From positions 7,138,516 to 7,202,515 of the forward strand of contig BSQZ01000021.1 in NCBI GenBank assembly GCA_033239005.1: a DNA stretch of 64,000 bases, in the 5' to 3' direction. The notes beneath the pieces are model-generated. The model was not told the origin of the DNA. It did not search any database and worked only from the letters and a program-made list of their open reading frames with translations. Below, in pieces: positions 1-8,260 of this stretch; position 1 is the first letter of the stretch; every line of letters begins with the position of its first letter. This DNA comes from Lamellibrachia satsuma (Eukaryota; Annelida; Polychaeta; Sabellida; Siboglinidae). A program made the translations under genes and the position numbers.

Positions 1-473
1 ACACGATAGTAGGGTATACCCTTTTTCAATAGTCTCATCCAATCGAACACTTCAACATCGTTATTGACCAGATTAGTGTGGAACATGTTTACGAAACTCT
101 TCATAGAAGAACCTTTACAACGAAACATTACATAAGCAACACAATATTGTCCGCAAACGTTAGACAGAGGACTCTGAAGCCTCTGGGTATTATGAGTCCA
201 TTCGGAACAGTGTTTGTTCAGGAAGGTGCGGAACGCTGCGTAACGAGGCGGCAGTCCGTACGAGCAGAAGTATTCGCCGCGTCCGTCGGCGTCCAGGTAC
301 AGCGCTATCCAATGTTCGCCTGGTTCGTCGCCGTTGTCGGTGTTGCACACGAAGGCTGCGGGCAGAGTGCCGTCTATCGTAGTGGGTAGTCCGTCTCTGG
401 GTACGACGCCGCGAAATATAGTTCTGGTGCACGGGTCCACTGCCAGTAGTCTAGCAATCTGCAGGGTGTCCAT
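1..473 (-). CDS. Adenain-like cysteine protease, 3' end cut off by the window edge
   Basis: The frame is open from an ATG at 473 to the window edge (about 157 residues), so the C-terminus is missing. Known: adenains mature capsid proteins in adenoviruses and Polintons. Seen: a GEHWIALY block with His54 as in adenain, and a NVCGQYC block with a nucleophile-type Cys107 (Cys111 follows). The block equivalent to the adenain FEPFG stretch reads EYFCSYG, so Cys70 sits where a catalytic Glu or Asp is expected. The ATG lies one base after the MCP stop codon, which indicates co-transcription with the capsid genes. No stop or frameshift is visible in the part present. Assignment to the family is firm; activity is uncertain because of residue 70 and the missing end. 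Confidence 0.85.
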   Translation of the reverse strand, partial: MDTLQIARLLAVDPCTRTIFRGVVPRDGLPTTIDGTLPAAFVCNTDNGDEPGEHWIALYLDADGRGEYFCSYGLPPRYAAFRTFLNKHCSEWTHNTQRLQSPLSNVCGQYCVAYVMFRCKGSSMKSFVNMFHTNLVNNDVEVFDWMRLLKKGIPYYR

Positions 474-474
474 T

Positions 475-720
475 TTAGTAGTCGTAGATGACGTTGCGAT
501 TCTTGTCGATTTCCAGCACGGACTCGAGCTCGGCGTAGGCGACGACGTTCACGGTGTTCAGCAGCGCATTGCGGAAATGCACTTCTATGCGCAGGTTGCC
601 CTTTTGTACTAGATGGAAGCAGGGACCATCGCACTGATCGGGGGTCAGGTCGAAACCGAAGAAGGTGTAGCCGTGTCGGTAGTCGCTGCGAGTCAGTCCG
701 TTCCCTTCGTCCTGCCACAA
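475..720 (-). pseudogene. Major capsid protein (hexon-like), C-terminal part
   Basis: This is the downstream end of the MCP gene, about 80 codons ending in a TAA at 475-477. It contains the YTFFGFDLTPD block and the VNVVAYAE stretch, which I recognise as the C-terminal double-jelly-roll end of adintovirus hexons. It is separated from the rest of the gene (2,196-3,264) by a CR1 LINE inserted on the opposite strand. The reading frame within this piece is intact. It is followed after one base by the protease ATG. As it stands the piece has no start codon of its own and should not give a functional capsid protein. Confidence 0.82.
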
Positions 721-2195
721 CTTGTCATTAAAAGAGGGAGTTGTTCCGTTTGAATGGAAAGAAGCAAACATCATACCATTATTTAAAAATGGTTCGAGAA
801 ATAAGTCAGAGAATTACAGACCAGTGAGTTTAACGTCAGTGATTTGTAAATTATTAGAAAGGTTAATTAAAGACCATATGGTGGACTTCCTCGTTAAGCA
901 TAAATTATTAAATTCATCTCAACATGGATTCCTTAAAGCGAGGTCATGCTTAACAAATGTGTTATGTTTTTTGGAAGAAATCACTAAGTGGATAGACGAG
1001 GGATCGCCAGTAGATATTATCTACTTAGATTTTCAGAAAGCTTTTGACAAAGTGCCACATCAAAGATTGCTACTTAAATTAAAAGCCCATGGTATCGGGG
1101 ATAGCATAACTGACTGGATAGAACAATGGCTGACTGACAGAAGACAACGAGTTGTAGTAGATGGCGAAGTTTCAAATTGGAAATCGGTTTTGAGTGGGGT
1201 ACCTCAAGGATCAGTATTAGGACCTATATTATTCTTAATTTATATCAATGACTTGGACGACAGTATAACAAGTAACGTACTGAAATTTGCGGACGACACA
1301 AAACTGTTTAGAAAGGTTAATACTGATGGTGATAAACAACATTTACAAAACGATCTAGACAGATTAGTGAAATGGTCTGAGAAATGGCAGATGCTGTTCA
1401 ATTTTGGGAAATGTAAATGCCTACATACAGGACATGGGAACTTGAATGTAAACTATAAAATGGGAGCTACTGTTCTTGGTACTACTGTAAAAGAAAAGGA
1501 CTTAGGAGTTACAATAAGCGCTGATATGAAAGTTTCAGAGCAGTGTGGTATTGCAGCTTCAAAGGGTAATCAAATTCTTGGATTGATTAGAAGAAACATA
1601 ACATACAAGGGAAAAAAGTTAATTATACCTCTTTATAAAGCAATAGTTAGACCTCATTTAGAATACTGTATACAAGCATGGAGACCATATCGTAAGAAGG
1701 ATATAGATACGCTTGAACGCATACAAAGGAGAGCAACTAAAATGATTCCAGAACTTAGAGACCTTGGTTATGAAGAACGCCTGAAAGAATGTGGTTTAAC
1801 AACTCTAGAGACAAGGAGGTTAAGAGGAGATCAGATTGAAGTTTTTAAGATATTGAATGGGTATGAAAATATTGATAGAAATATGTTTTTCTCACTCAAG
1901 AAGGATAGCAGAACTAGAGGACATGAGGTAAAATTAGTAAAGGATCAATGTAGATTGGACATCAGGAAGCACTCGTTCTCACAGAGGACAGTAAATGAAT
2001 GGAACAAACTGTCTACAGATTGTGTAACTGCTAGCAGCGTGAATATGTTTAAAAACAAGGTTGACACATATATCAGGAGGGCGGGTTATAAGTAGGTGAA
2101 CATTGTTGGACTCTCGATAAGCCAATGGCTTCCTTGTCCACTTGCCATCTGGGCCTTTGGCTTGGATGGCAAATCTTGTTAAATCTTGTTAAACT
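721..2195 (+). mobile_element. 5'-truncated CR1-type LINE inserted in the capsid gene
   Basis: Non-LTR retrotransposon 3' half. Its open frame at 722-2095 (about 457 codons) carries the reverse transcriptase core from the FEWKEANIIP block, through SGVPQGSVLGP and the catalytic FADDTK (YXDD-type) motif, to the C-terminal domain ending in YIRRAGYK. The 3' UTR has a hairpin (GCCATC paired with GGATGGC) and ends in short direct repeats of AATCTTGTTA, typical of CR1-clade tails. There is no poly(A) and no obvious target duplication. The sequence is nearly identical to the longer copy at 31,768-36,030, so the family was active recently. The 5' junction shares a few bases with the capsid sequence, placing it at about 718-722. 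Confidence 0.92.
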
Positions 2196-3264
2196 TACCG
2201 GTCGACGAGAACAGACTCATGTAGCTCCTGACAAAGAGGTCGTCTTCGAAATTCGGCTGGAAAGGTTTGGAGGGTATCTGGCGTCCGTCCACGTACACCG
2301 CGAGGAAGCTGATGGCGTTGTTCTTGGCGTGAAACGGATTCTTGTCGTACGCTCCGTTGTAGGCATCGTTATCGATGCAGCACAGCACCAGACGTTTCGG
2401 CAGGGTGCCGAGGAACAGGTTCTCGTACGTGTGCGAGCGAGTGCCGGCAGGAATGGAGTACACCTTGCACTCGACGGACCGCATCGGATACTTGACCGTA
2501 CTCTTGTCCAAAGCCTTGACGTGTGCTATCTGCACGCTGGGATTCACGGTGACTTTCTTTGCAAACAAGCAGGCATTGACTATTTGTATCTTGTAATCGG
2601 GGTTGACTCCACCAGCCATGAGTGCAAAAGCAGGTTTACTACGCACCAGTCGGATCTTGACGTCGACGCCGTTGATGAGGAATTTATCCTGCAGAAAGAG
2701 GTCCACGTGGAGACGGCCCATCATATCGACAACACGGCTCCTCAGGATGTTCTCTCTTCGAGCCACGAACCCTTCGTTAGCTGCGGGTCCGTCGGCTATC
2801 TCGACGGCGTCCATGCGAGTGGCCGTGTCCTTGTGCCACAGCTGACTCGTCAGTTGCGTGTTCTTGGCATCTGGACCGTAGCTGAGCAACGTCTCTATGA
2901 GGGCGCGATACGCATACGTGTTGGTCGAAGGGGTCACGAGCGTACTGTTCAGGGAGACGTCGGCTTGACTGATCAGTGCATGCAGCCAGTTATTCACCGG
3001 TCCCACGGGATCGGCCAAGTCGAGATCGTCCCCGTTGGCTCGTGTCACCTTCGCCTGCACGTGCAGTATCGTGTTGGCGAGATCCAGGTAATCGTCTCCC
3101 GATCCGGGTATGAGGAATTATATGGGTCCACCCGAGTCCAGCGAGGACAAGGGCTGATGTTCCACTACGTGACTGTCGATGATGCTGGTCTGAGTGGGGG
3201 GTACTGTAAAGAGATCCAGCTCGCTCTTGACCCCTTCACACGACTGTTTATGTACGAATGCCAT
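2196..3264 (-). pseudogene. Major capsid protein (hexon-like), N-terminal part, broken
   Basis: The gene starts at the ATG at 3264-3262 (reading MAFVHKQSCEG), 17 bases inside the end of the PX-like gene. After 48 codons there is an in-frame TAA at 3118-3120. The frame then stays open to the LINE insertion near 2,196. The post-stop part includes GDDYLDLANTILHVQAKV and a GPVNNWLHALISQADVSLN block, both characteristic of adintovirus and Polinton hexons. There are thus two independent lesions: a nonsense codon and a CR1 insertion that removes the C-terminus. Known: MCP trimers form the icosahedral shell. A TATAAAA on this strand at about 3356-3362 is a possible late promoter. Confidence 0.85.
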
Positions 3265-3661
3265 CGTCGTCGAATATGTCGGCCTCGCGTTTCGCGGACG
3301 TCTGTCTCTTGCGTCGTCTCTTTGCTAAAGTGACTCCTTTCTTTGCCGGCGCGCGTTTTATACGTTTTCGAGGACGCACGCCAGGAACCACCATACGCAT
3401 CAGATTCCTACCGGCATCTGTGACGCGTCGTTTGGTTGCCTTTTTTATGCTCTGTCCAGACATGACGTCGTCGGCTATGCGCACGCCGGTCTTCAACGCC
3501 CCCTTTCCCAACGCCACGGCACCTCTCTTGATGAGCGGCATGGCGCTGCGCAGCAGACCGGTGAACAGACTACCTAGTCCATGTCCCCGCTGGTATTGAG
3601 CACCAGCGAAGTAGGGCAGTGCACCACCTGCCTGACGCGCGTAATACTCGTTGTAATTCAT
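3248..3661 (-). CDS. PX-like minor capsid/core protein
   Basis: 137 residues, intact. The N-terminal part is Gly-rich (GGALPYFAGAQYQRGHGLGS), followed by a helical stretch (SAMPLIKRGAVALGKGALKTG) and a strongly basic C-terminal half with repeated KR clusters. This arrangement matches the adintovirus protein compared with adenovirus pX/pVI, small basic proteins packaged with the DNA. Its start is three bases after the penton-like stop and its end overlaps the MCP start by 17 bases, so it belongs to the same structural transcript. The basic tail suggests DNA binding inside the virion. The name rests on family resemblance and context. Confidence 0.75.
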   Translation of the reverse strand: MNYNEYYARQAGGALPYFAGAQYQRGHGLGSLFTGLLRSAMPLIKRGAVALGKGALKTGVRIADDVMSGQSIKKATKRRVTDAGRNLMRMVVPGVRPRKRIKRAPAKKGVTLAKRRRKRQTSAKREADIFDDDGIRT

Positions 3662-3663
3662 CT

Positions 3664-4596
3664 TCAGAACAGTCCGATCCTGCGCCGTCGAAAATGAAGT
3701 GTCACGGTCACTCTACCGTACTCGAATGGCACGCGCCGTCCTGTGTCGTCCCTTATATCGATTTCAATCGACTTGAAGTGCGAGTACAACAGAGGCACGT
3801 AGTGAATGTTAGTGAACCTGTCGGATACCGTTTCGCCGTGACGTCCGCCAACCGGGAGGGCTCGCAACAAAGGCGCGACAGTGTCACCTACTATGCGAGA
3901 CTCCACGACGTCCGTGTAAACGTATATGGTATCGAACCCTTGATTCATCTGCACCACGTGTTTGGCCTCTTTATGGAAGGGGTACGGATCATCGGGAGTC
4001 TCTTTGGGTGGCACAACCACGGTGGCCGACGGTGTGAGACCGATATTCTGTCCACATAGACTCGGGTGGATGTACGTGCGCTCGTTTGCATTGGCCAGCG
4101 CTGGTCTCGGGTTATCGCGCTGGTGTGTGCTGTTTGGTGCCGGCGGACTAGTGACGATCGACTCACGAAATCCTAACATAGGTCCTAACGCACTGTGGCG
4201 CGGTGTGCTGAACACGGTGTTGTATGACATGTGCAACGTCATTTTTTGAGTGATCACGCTGTAGGTCAATTTAGCTTGTGTCTTGTCCGTTGTCATAAGT
4301 CGCAGACCCCTGTTTACACGGTTCATCAATGTCACAGGACCTCTGTAATACCCAGTGGCTAACTTCATACTCGGGATACGACCCGTAGGACTGTTCTCAT
4401 TGAGGAAGAACCAGACATCTTCCTCTGTAACGTTGTGCCACGTATGCGGGTACTGTATTTCTGCCAACCCGCATTCCCACTCGCCAGTCAGATCGATAAG
4501 TCGAGGTAAGTCTGTGATGTAATGAGCCAACGTATTGTTGGGATACATCTTCATGGAAGCGTTGCTAGGCAGTGTCAAGTAGAAATCAGTCGCCAT
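3664..4596 (-). CDS. Penton-like minor capsid protein
   Basis: 310 residues, intact. It begins MATDFYLTLPSNASMKMYPN and continues through a GEWECGLAEIQYPHTW block, which I recognise as the hallmark N-terminus of the adintovirus/Polinton penton-like single-jelly-roll protein. The C-terminal half (GFDTIYVYTDVVESRIVGD, then HYVPL) is also typical. Known: pentons occupy the capsid vertices. The start overlaps the preceding membrane-protein gene by 11 bases, and the stop is 3 bases before the PX-like ATG. No damage is visible, in contrast to the MCP next door. Confidence 0.82.
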   Translation of the reverse strand: MATDFYLTLPSNASMKMYPNNTLAHYITDLPRLIDLTGEWECGLAEIQYPHTWHNVTEEDVWFFLNENSPTGRIPSMKLATGYYRGPVTLMNRVNRGLRLMTTDKTQAKLTYSVITQKMTLHMSYNTVFSTPRHSALGPMLGFRESIVTSPPAPNSTHQRDNPRPALANANERTYIHPSLCGQNIGLTPSATVVVPPKETPDDPYPFHKEAKHVVQMNQGFDTIYVYTDVVESRIVGDTVAPLLRALPVGGRHGETVSDRFTNIHYVPLLYSHFKSIEIDIRDDTGRRVPFEYGRVTVTLHFRRRRIGLF

Positions 4597-4921
4597 TACG
4601 TCTCAACGTGGGATTGGGGAGCAGGTAACCCAAAGAACTACTCAACAGAGCCGTCCACAGAGTAGAATTCTCGTGACCTGTGGTCAGATTGTAAATGCTT
4701 ATGAGAATGACCGTAAACAAGATGAGCACCTGACACAGAAAGACTATTTCCTCTTTAGGACACGCGGTACCGAACAGATGCCAAGGAGTGCTACCGCTAC
4801 CGCTACTGCTACCGCTACTGTCCTCTACGTTCTGCGCGTCAGTACTGTCCTCTACTACTACGTCCTCTTGTTCCTCCTGTTCTACGACGGTGAAGTCTCG
4901 TGTTGTCGTGTCATGTGTCAT
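4586..4921 (-). CDS. Small predicted membrane protein of the adintovirus structural block
   Basis: 111 residues. The N-terminal 45 residues are acidic and Ser/Gly-rich (an SGSSSGSGS run from a small repeat at 4,789-4,822). Then come a CPKEEIVFLCQ motif, a clear membrane segment (VLILFTVILISIYNL) and a second hydrophobic stretch (WTALLSSSLGYLLPNP). I recognise this two-helix pattern from Polinton gene sets, but it has no known function. The ATG overlaps the integrase stop (ATGA). A TATAAAG at 4957-4964 on this strand lies about 36 bases before the start, inside the integrase gene, so this may be the first gene of a separate structural transcript. Confidence 0.7.
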   Translation of the reverse strand: MTHDTTTRDFTVVEQEEQEDVVVEDSTDAQNVEDSSGSSSGSGSTPWHLFGTACPKEEIVFLCQVLILFTVILISIYNLTTGHENSTLWTALLSSSLGYLLPNPTLRRNGD

Positions 4922-6024
4922 GTCTCGAATGAAGTCTTACCGAACGCGTGGCTAGTCTTTATAGTAGACTGCACCAGTGCCTTGGCATCGATCCAGCTGT
5001 TGAATTTGGAGGGGTAGCCGAACCATTTCACGAAAACTTGATTTCGTCCACCTACCTTGCGACGATCCAGGACCTCTTGCACGTAGAACAGTTTATCGGG
5101 GGGTACCAACACTTTCTGCAACTCCATTTCGTAGAAGGTACCTTCCAGTACTTCGCCGAGATCGTCCTTCAATCGATACACGGGTGGAGCAGAGGGATGA
5201 ACCTGGTGTATCGTGAAAATCTCTTCGCTCCAATTCGCCGTGTACCCCTTTTCGAACTTACCTTTGTACTTGCTGATACGTACGCGATCCGACACGCGCA
5301 ACTTGGGCACGCCCTTACCGTCGTGACCGTACAGTCGCTGCCACACCTTTTCCTGATTACGGTAACTCACCTGTGAAGGAGCCATGCCGATACTGCGGTG
5401 GTAGCTGTTGTTGTACGAATGCACCAGGTCCTGAAGGATGTTGATGTATCGCCACGTCTGGTGTTTCGTAAAGTATCGCCACATGCGTGACTTCAACGTC
5501 CTGTTGAATCTTTCCACGATGCACGCCTTCGTCTCCGCGTTGTGCGTGGAGAAGTGATGGATGTTGTGCTTCTTCAATAGAGCATGGAAGGGTCTATTCA
5601 GAAATTCCTTTCCTTGGTCTGTCTTCAACATCTTTGGCCAGCCTTTGCTGAACGTGCTGTCAAGTGCCGCTACCAACGACGCCGCGGACTTGTTCTTCAT
5701 GGGAACACACCAGGCCACTTTCGAGAAGACGTCGATCACCGTGAGGAGAAAGGTCATACCGTCGTTGTGCTTTTTCAAATGCGACAGATCGACGAGATCG
5801 GCCTGCCACTGCTGACGCATACCGCTCACGATGACGCGTCGTCTCTCGAAACGACGTCTAGCCGGCTTGTGTAGGGTATAGGCGTCCTGTTCCGACAACC
5901 ATTCCGCGACCTTTTTTCTTGATATGTGCGTGACGCGTCGCAAGGCATCGGGTCCGCCGTAACTACCTACAATTTTCTGATCGAAGTAGACCGTCCTAAG
6001 TACTCGTTCTTTCTTCGGTGTCAT
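4918..6024 (-). CDS. Polinton-type DDE integrase with chromodomain
   Basis: 368 residues from the ATG at 6024. A longer frame opens at 6084, but 6024 is preferred because that ATG overlaps the stop of the upstream small gene (TAATG). The retroviral-type catalytic core shows Asp76 (WQADLVD), Asp136 (KTDQGKE) and Glu171 (CIVERFNRT); the second and third are 35 residues apart, a D,D35E arrangement. An SH3-like segment and a C-terminal chromodomain (about 309-355, with YVQEVLDRR and VFVKWFGYP) follow. The enzyme joins element ends to target DNA; the chromodomain probably biases insertion toward certain chromatin. The frame is fully open with all catalytic residues present. Confidence 0.93.
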   Translation of the reverse strand: MTPKKERVLRTVYFDQKIVGSYGGPDALRRVTHISRKKVAEWLSEQDAYTLHKPARRRFERRRVIVSGMRQQWQADLVDLSHLKKHNDGMTFLLTVIDVFSKVAWCVPMKNKSAASLVAALDSTFSKGWPKMLKTDQGKEFLNRPFHALLKKHNIHHFSTHNAETKACIVERFNRTLKSRMWRYFTKHQTWRYINILQDLVHSYNNSYHRSIGMAPSQVSYRNQEKVWQRLYGHDGKGVPKLRVSDRVRISKYKGKFEKGYTANWSEEIFTIHQVHPSAPPVYRLKDDLGEVLEGTFYEMELQKVLVPPDKLFYVQEVLDRRKVGGRNQVFVKWFGYPSKFNSWIDAKALVQSTIKTSHAFGKTSFET

Positions 6025-6185
6025 TAAAAGAGTTCCGATGGACTGACGGTTGTGACGTTTACTGCGCAGCACGGTGCGCAGCACGGTTCGTGACGAGTAA
6101 GAAAGAGTACGCTGACGTACACCAGAAGCCCCACTACCACACCCAAGACGATGACGAATGATCTATATTCTAGTACTGTGATCAT
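6024..6185 (-). CDS. 53-residue single-pass membrane protein
   Basis: A short frame starts at an ATG at 6185-6183 and ends in a TAA whose last base is the first base of the integrase ATG. It begins MITVLEYRSFVIVLG and carries one strong hydrophobic segment (VIVLGVVVGLLVYVSVLFL), then a Cys-rich CCAPCC stretch. The exact TAATG coupling with the integrase and its position in a fully packed gene array support it being real. It overlaps the next upstream small gene by 23 bases in another frame. Function is unknown. The CCAPCC part comes from a local GTGCTGCGCACC duplication. Confidence 0.5.
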   Translation of the reverse strand: MITVLEYRSFVIVLGVVVGLLVYVSVLFLTRHEPCCAPCCAVNVTTVSPSELF

Positions 6186-6306
6186 ACTCTGCAGAGCAAC
6201 TGTTGTAAAGATTTCGCACTACGGCGTCAGCAATCAAGTACAGTCCAACGCAAAATACTGTAACGACGACGGAACGGTAGTACGTGTCCTGTGGATCGTT
6301 CGACAT
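6163..6306 (-). CDS. 47-residue single-pass membrane protein
   Basis: This frame starts at an ATG at 6306-6304 and stops at 6163-6165. It begins MSNDPQDTYYRS and has one hydrophobic segment (VVVTVFCVGLYLIADAVV) followed by a short polar tail. It fills the only gap between the Pro/Gly-rich gene and the 53-residue gene, overlapping the latter by 23 bases. Two adjacent, overlapping single-helix proteins resemble the small membrane proteins found in other DNA virus gene arrays, but I do not recognise the family. It is too short for homology judgment by eye. Confidence 0.45.
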   Translation of the reverse strand: MSNDPQDTYYRSVVVTVFCVGLYLIADAVVRNLYNSCSAEYDHSTRI

Positions 6307-6345
6307 CGCAGTGCACACTGAGCTGTGGACACGTGTTGCAACGAC

Positions 6346-7155
6346 TTAAATGTCTTCCCAACTAGCCAATGACGTCAGTGCCTTGCGTTGACGTTCTGGA
6401 GGTGGGGTGAGCATGGAATGTTCGATTTGTCCGCGTCGACGAGCGAGGGGTGTCCAACTGAGCGATCTTCTTGCGCTACCACCACCACCACCACCACCAG
6501 AGCGAGGAGTAGCCGGTATTCGACGACGACCTGGAGTGGATGTGGTCGGTGTCGGTGCCTGGCGTATGTAGTCTCTCCTGGCGACGTTACCGACCAACTC
6601 CATGGGCAGGTTCATATCACGGAGTTGTCTTGCAAACGGTTGCCATCCCGTCGGATTGGTCTTTCTCTTGCGCAACACATCGTTCACGAGATCCACCACG
6701 TTACTTCCGGCGATGGGCACACCCTCGTGTATCAGTTCGCCGCGGGCGGTCCAAGACATGTTTCTTTTCATGCGTTCCATCAACCGTCTGGCTTTGCCTT
6801 GCATGGTCTTGGGAACGGTATCCACGACGTCGGCTTCTATCTCGCTAGCAGGAGCTTCCCCCGGCCCCGCCCCCGGCCCCGGCCCCGGCCCCGGCCCCGG
6901 CGCAGACTCGTTCATCGAGATCACTCGTGTCGGTTCCTTGGCGTGTTTATCGGACAAGACGTTATACCGTTGCCACACCTGATTATACAATGTTACCTTG
7001 GTCCTGTCGTCGAGGTCCTTTCTCTCGAGGATGGTCGTCATCTCGTCATCGAGAGCTCGCACCTTCTTACCTAAGGTATCCGTCGGAGGTGGGGGTGATC
7101 GAAGCGTGTCCAACATTCGTGGATCTACCAAGGCCATCTTGCGTGCGTGTTCCAT
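6346..7155 (-). CDS. Conserved adintovirus protein with Pro/Gly repeat
   Basis: 269 residues, intact. The N-terminal block (ALVDPRMLDTLRSP, then LDDEMTTILERKDLDDR and VTLYNQVWQRY) is helical and recurs in Polinton proteins. A GPGPGPGPGPG stretch from a CCCCGG repeat (6,862-6,901) separates it from a second conserved block (GELIHEGVPIAGSNVVDLVND). The C-terminal tail is Arg/Gly-rich. Function is unknown; a virion or assembly role is plausible from its place among packaging and structural genes, but nothing in the sequence proves it. The start is placed directly after the stop of the upstream gene (TAG then ATG). Confidence 0.7.
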   Translation of the reverse strand: MEHARKMALVDPRMLDTLRSPPPPTDTLGKKVRALDDEMTTILERKDLDDRTKVTLYNQVWQRYNVLSDKHAKEPTRVISMNESAPGPGPGPGPGAGPGEAPASEIEADVVDTVPKTMQGKARRLMERMKRNMSWTARGELIHEGVPIAGSNVVDLVNDVLRKRKTNPTGWQPFARQLRDMNLPMELVGNVARRDYIRQAPTPTTSTPGRRRIPATPRSGGGGGGGSARRSLSWTPLARRRGQIEHSMLTPPPERQRKALTSLASWEDI

Positions 7156-7557
7156 CTAACCTCCCGAACGAAGGTGGCGCGACCTGATTGCTTGCGGGAG
7201 CAGCACCTCTCGAAGCAAGGGTAGAAACACCGAACTTGCCAACGGTGCTAGGAAGGCCGATAGGAACCCTCCGCTCCTTCCCTCGCCGACCTGTCGGTTC
7301 AGCAAGAGGCGTCTTCTTCTACCGGCCGACGTTCGACTGTGAGCCAACTCCCGTAACCTCTTCCTGCATTTACTCAAACGACGCCTCTGTAATGCAGACA
7401 ATGGAATGTTCTGTTTTAATATGTTGTAGGCACACTCGGCTAGCGCACACAAAAGATCGGCGTCAGCGTTTTCGATGATGGCTCTTTTCAGTTTGTTGTT
7501 CTTGATCCTGTTCAGCGCCTGTATGCATATAATGTGTCTCTTCACCAGGGCAGACAT
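7156..7557 (-). CDS. Small basic conserved adintovirus protein
   Basis: 133 residues from the ATG at 7557. The open frame extends further up to 7800, but that part is a shadow of the ATPase gene. The start is chosen because a TATAAAAAG box at 7591-7599 lies about 35 bases upstream. The core ENADADLLCALAECAYNILK with NIPLSALQRRRL is a block I recognise from many Polinton proteins. It is basic in the middle (RRRRLLLNRQ) with a hydrophobic C-terminal third (FLSAFLAPLASSVFLPLL). It may be a virion or DNA-associated protein; the function is not established. It ends directly against the next gene's ATG. Confidence 0.68.
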   Translation of the reverse strand: MSALVKRHIICIQALNRIKNNKLKRAIIENADADLLCALAECAYNILKQNIPLSALQRRRLSKCRKRLRELAHSRTSAGRRRRLLLNRQVGEGRSGGFLSAFLAPLASSVFLPLLREVLLPQAIRSRHLRSGG

Positions 7558-7590
7558 GGTGGGAATGAAGAGACTATCCACGCGTGCGGT

Positions 7591-7599
7591 CTTTTTATA
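7591..7599 (-). promoter_or_regulatory. TATA box overlapping the ATPase stop codon
   Basis: The minus strand reads TATAAAAAG, about 35 bases before the ATG of the 133-residue gene. The TAA that ends the packaging ATPase (7595-7597) is part of the same box, so one short string both stops one gene and starts the next. Confidence 0.55.
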
Positions 7600-8221
7600 C
7601 CTTCGGCAAGTACACGTACTGAACACCGTCGTCTGGAAAGATGGCCGTGCGCAGACGCATGTCCTCGGGCGTGTCCTGCTTGAGATCGACCAATAGATAG
7701 CCGTACGGTACCGAGGTGGCGTCTTTAAAAGCCTCTTGAACGAATTTGGCGCGCCCCGGATACATCTGTCGAGCCAAGTGCGACATCTGCGATGCGTCAC
7801 GAGGATTCTTGAACACCACCATGTACTGAGAATTCAGACTGATGGTACGACTCTCTTTGTTTTTGGGGAAAAGGTTCTGTACGAGATACAGCACGGACGT
7901 GTTCCTGTGGTGACTCTTTTTAGTGAACAAGGTCGTGACCCGTTCGTCCGTTTCTGCCATGAGATCGTCTATGACGATGAGGTTCCTCGTCGACGAATTG
8001 AACATGCTAGCACTCGGCAACCCTTCCTCGAAGCGCACGTCCATCAAGTCCATCGTTGCGTAAGCCTCTTGCCATTCTCCGTAACACCACGTGATCCGTT
8101 CGGGAGGAGGATCGATCATCGCAGCAGCTTGACGTAGCATACGCGTCACGAAAGTACTTTTGCCGCATCCCGTCGGACCGGCGACGATGCACGTGAAAGG
8201 ATGTTTCCACGGCGCGTCCAT
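7595..8221 (-). CDS. FtsK/HerA-type (A32-like) DNA packaging ATPase
   Basis: 208 residues, intact. The Walker A motif is GPTGCGKST (15-23), Walker B is LIVIDD (81-86), and a polar sensor block YLVQNLF lies at 112-118. Length and layout match the packaging ATPases of Polintons and adintoviruses, which pump genome DNA into preformed capsids. The gene sits between PolB and the small basic protein. The ATG is the first in frame, 40 bases after the PolB stop codon. No lesion is visible, so the packaging motor is preserved even though the MCP is broken. Confidence 0.92.
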   Translation of the reverse strand: MDAPWKHPFTCIVAGPTGCGKSTFVTRMLRQAAAMIDPPPERITWCYGEWQEAYATMDLMDVRFEEGLPSASMFNSSTRNLIVIDDLMAETDERVTTLFTKKSHHRNTSVLYLVQNLFPKNKESRTISLNSQYMVVFKNPRDASQMSHLARQMYPGRAKFVQEAFKDATSVPYGYLLVDLKQDTPEDMRLRTAIFPDDGVQYVYLPKV

Positions 8222-8260
8222 GGTCGCTTATGAAAGACGACCGCAGTGCATCGTCCTTTT

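Noticed and set aside
2125..3333. 402-codon plus-strand open frame
   Set aside because: It is antisense to the MCP gene; the minus strand carries the recognisable hexon motifs.
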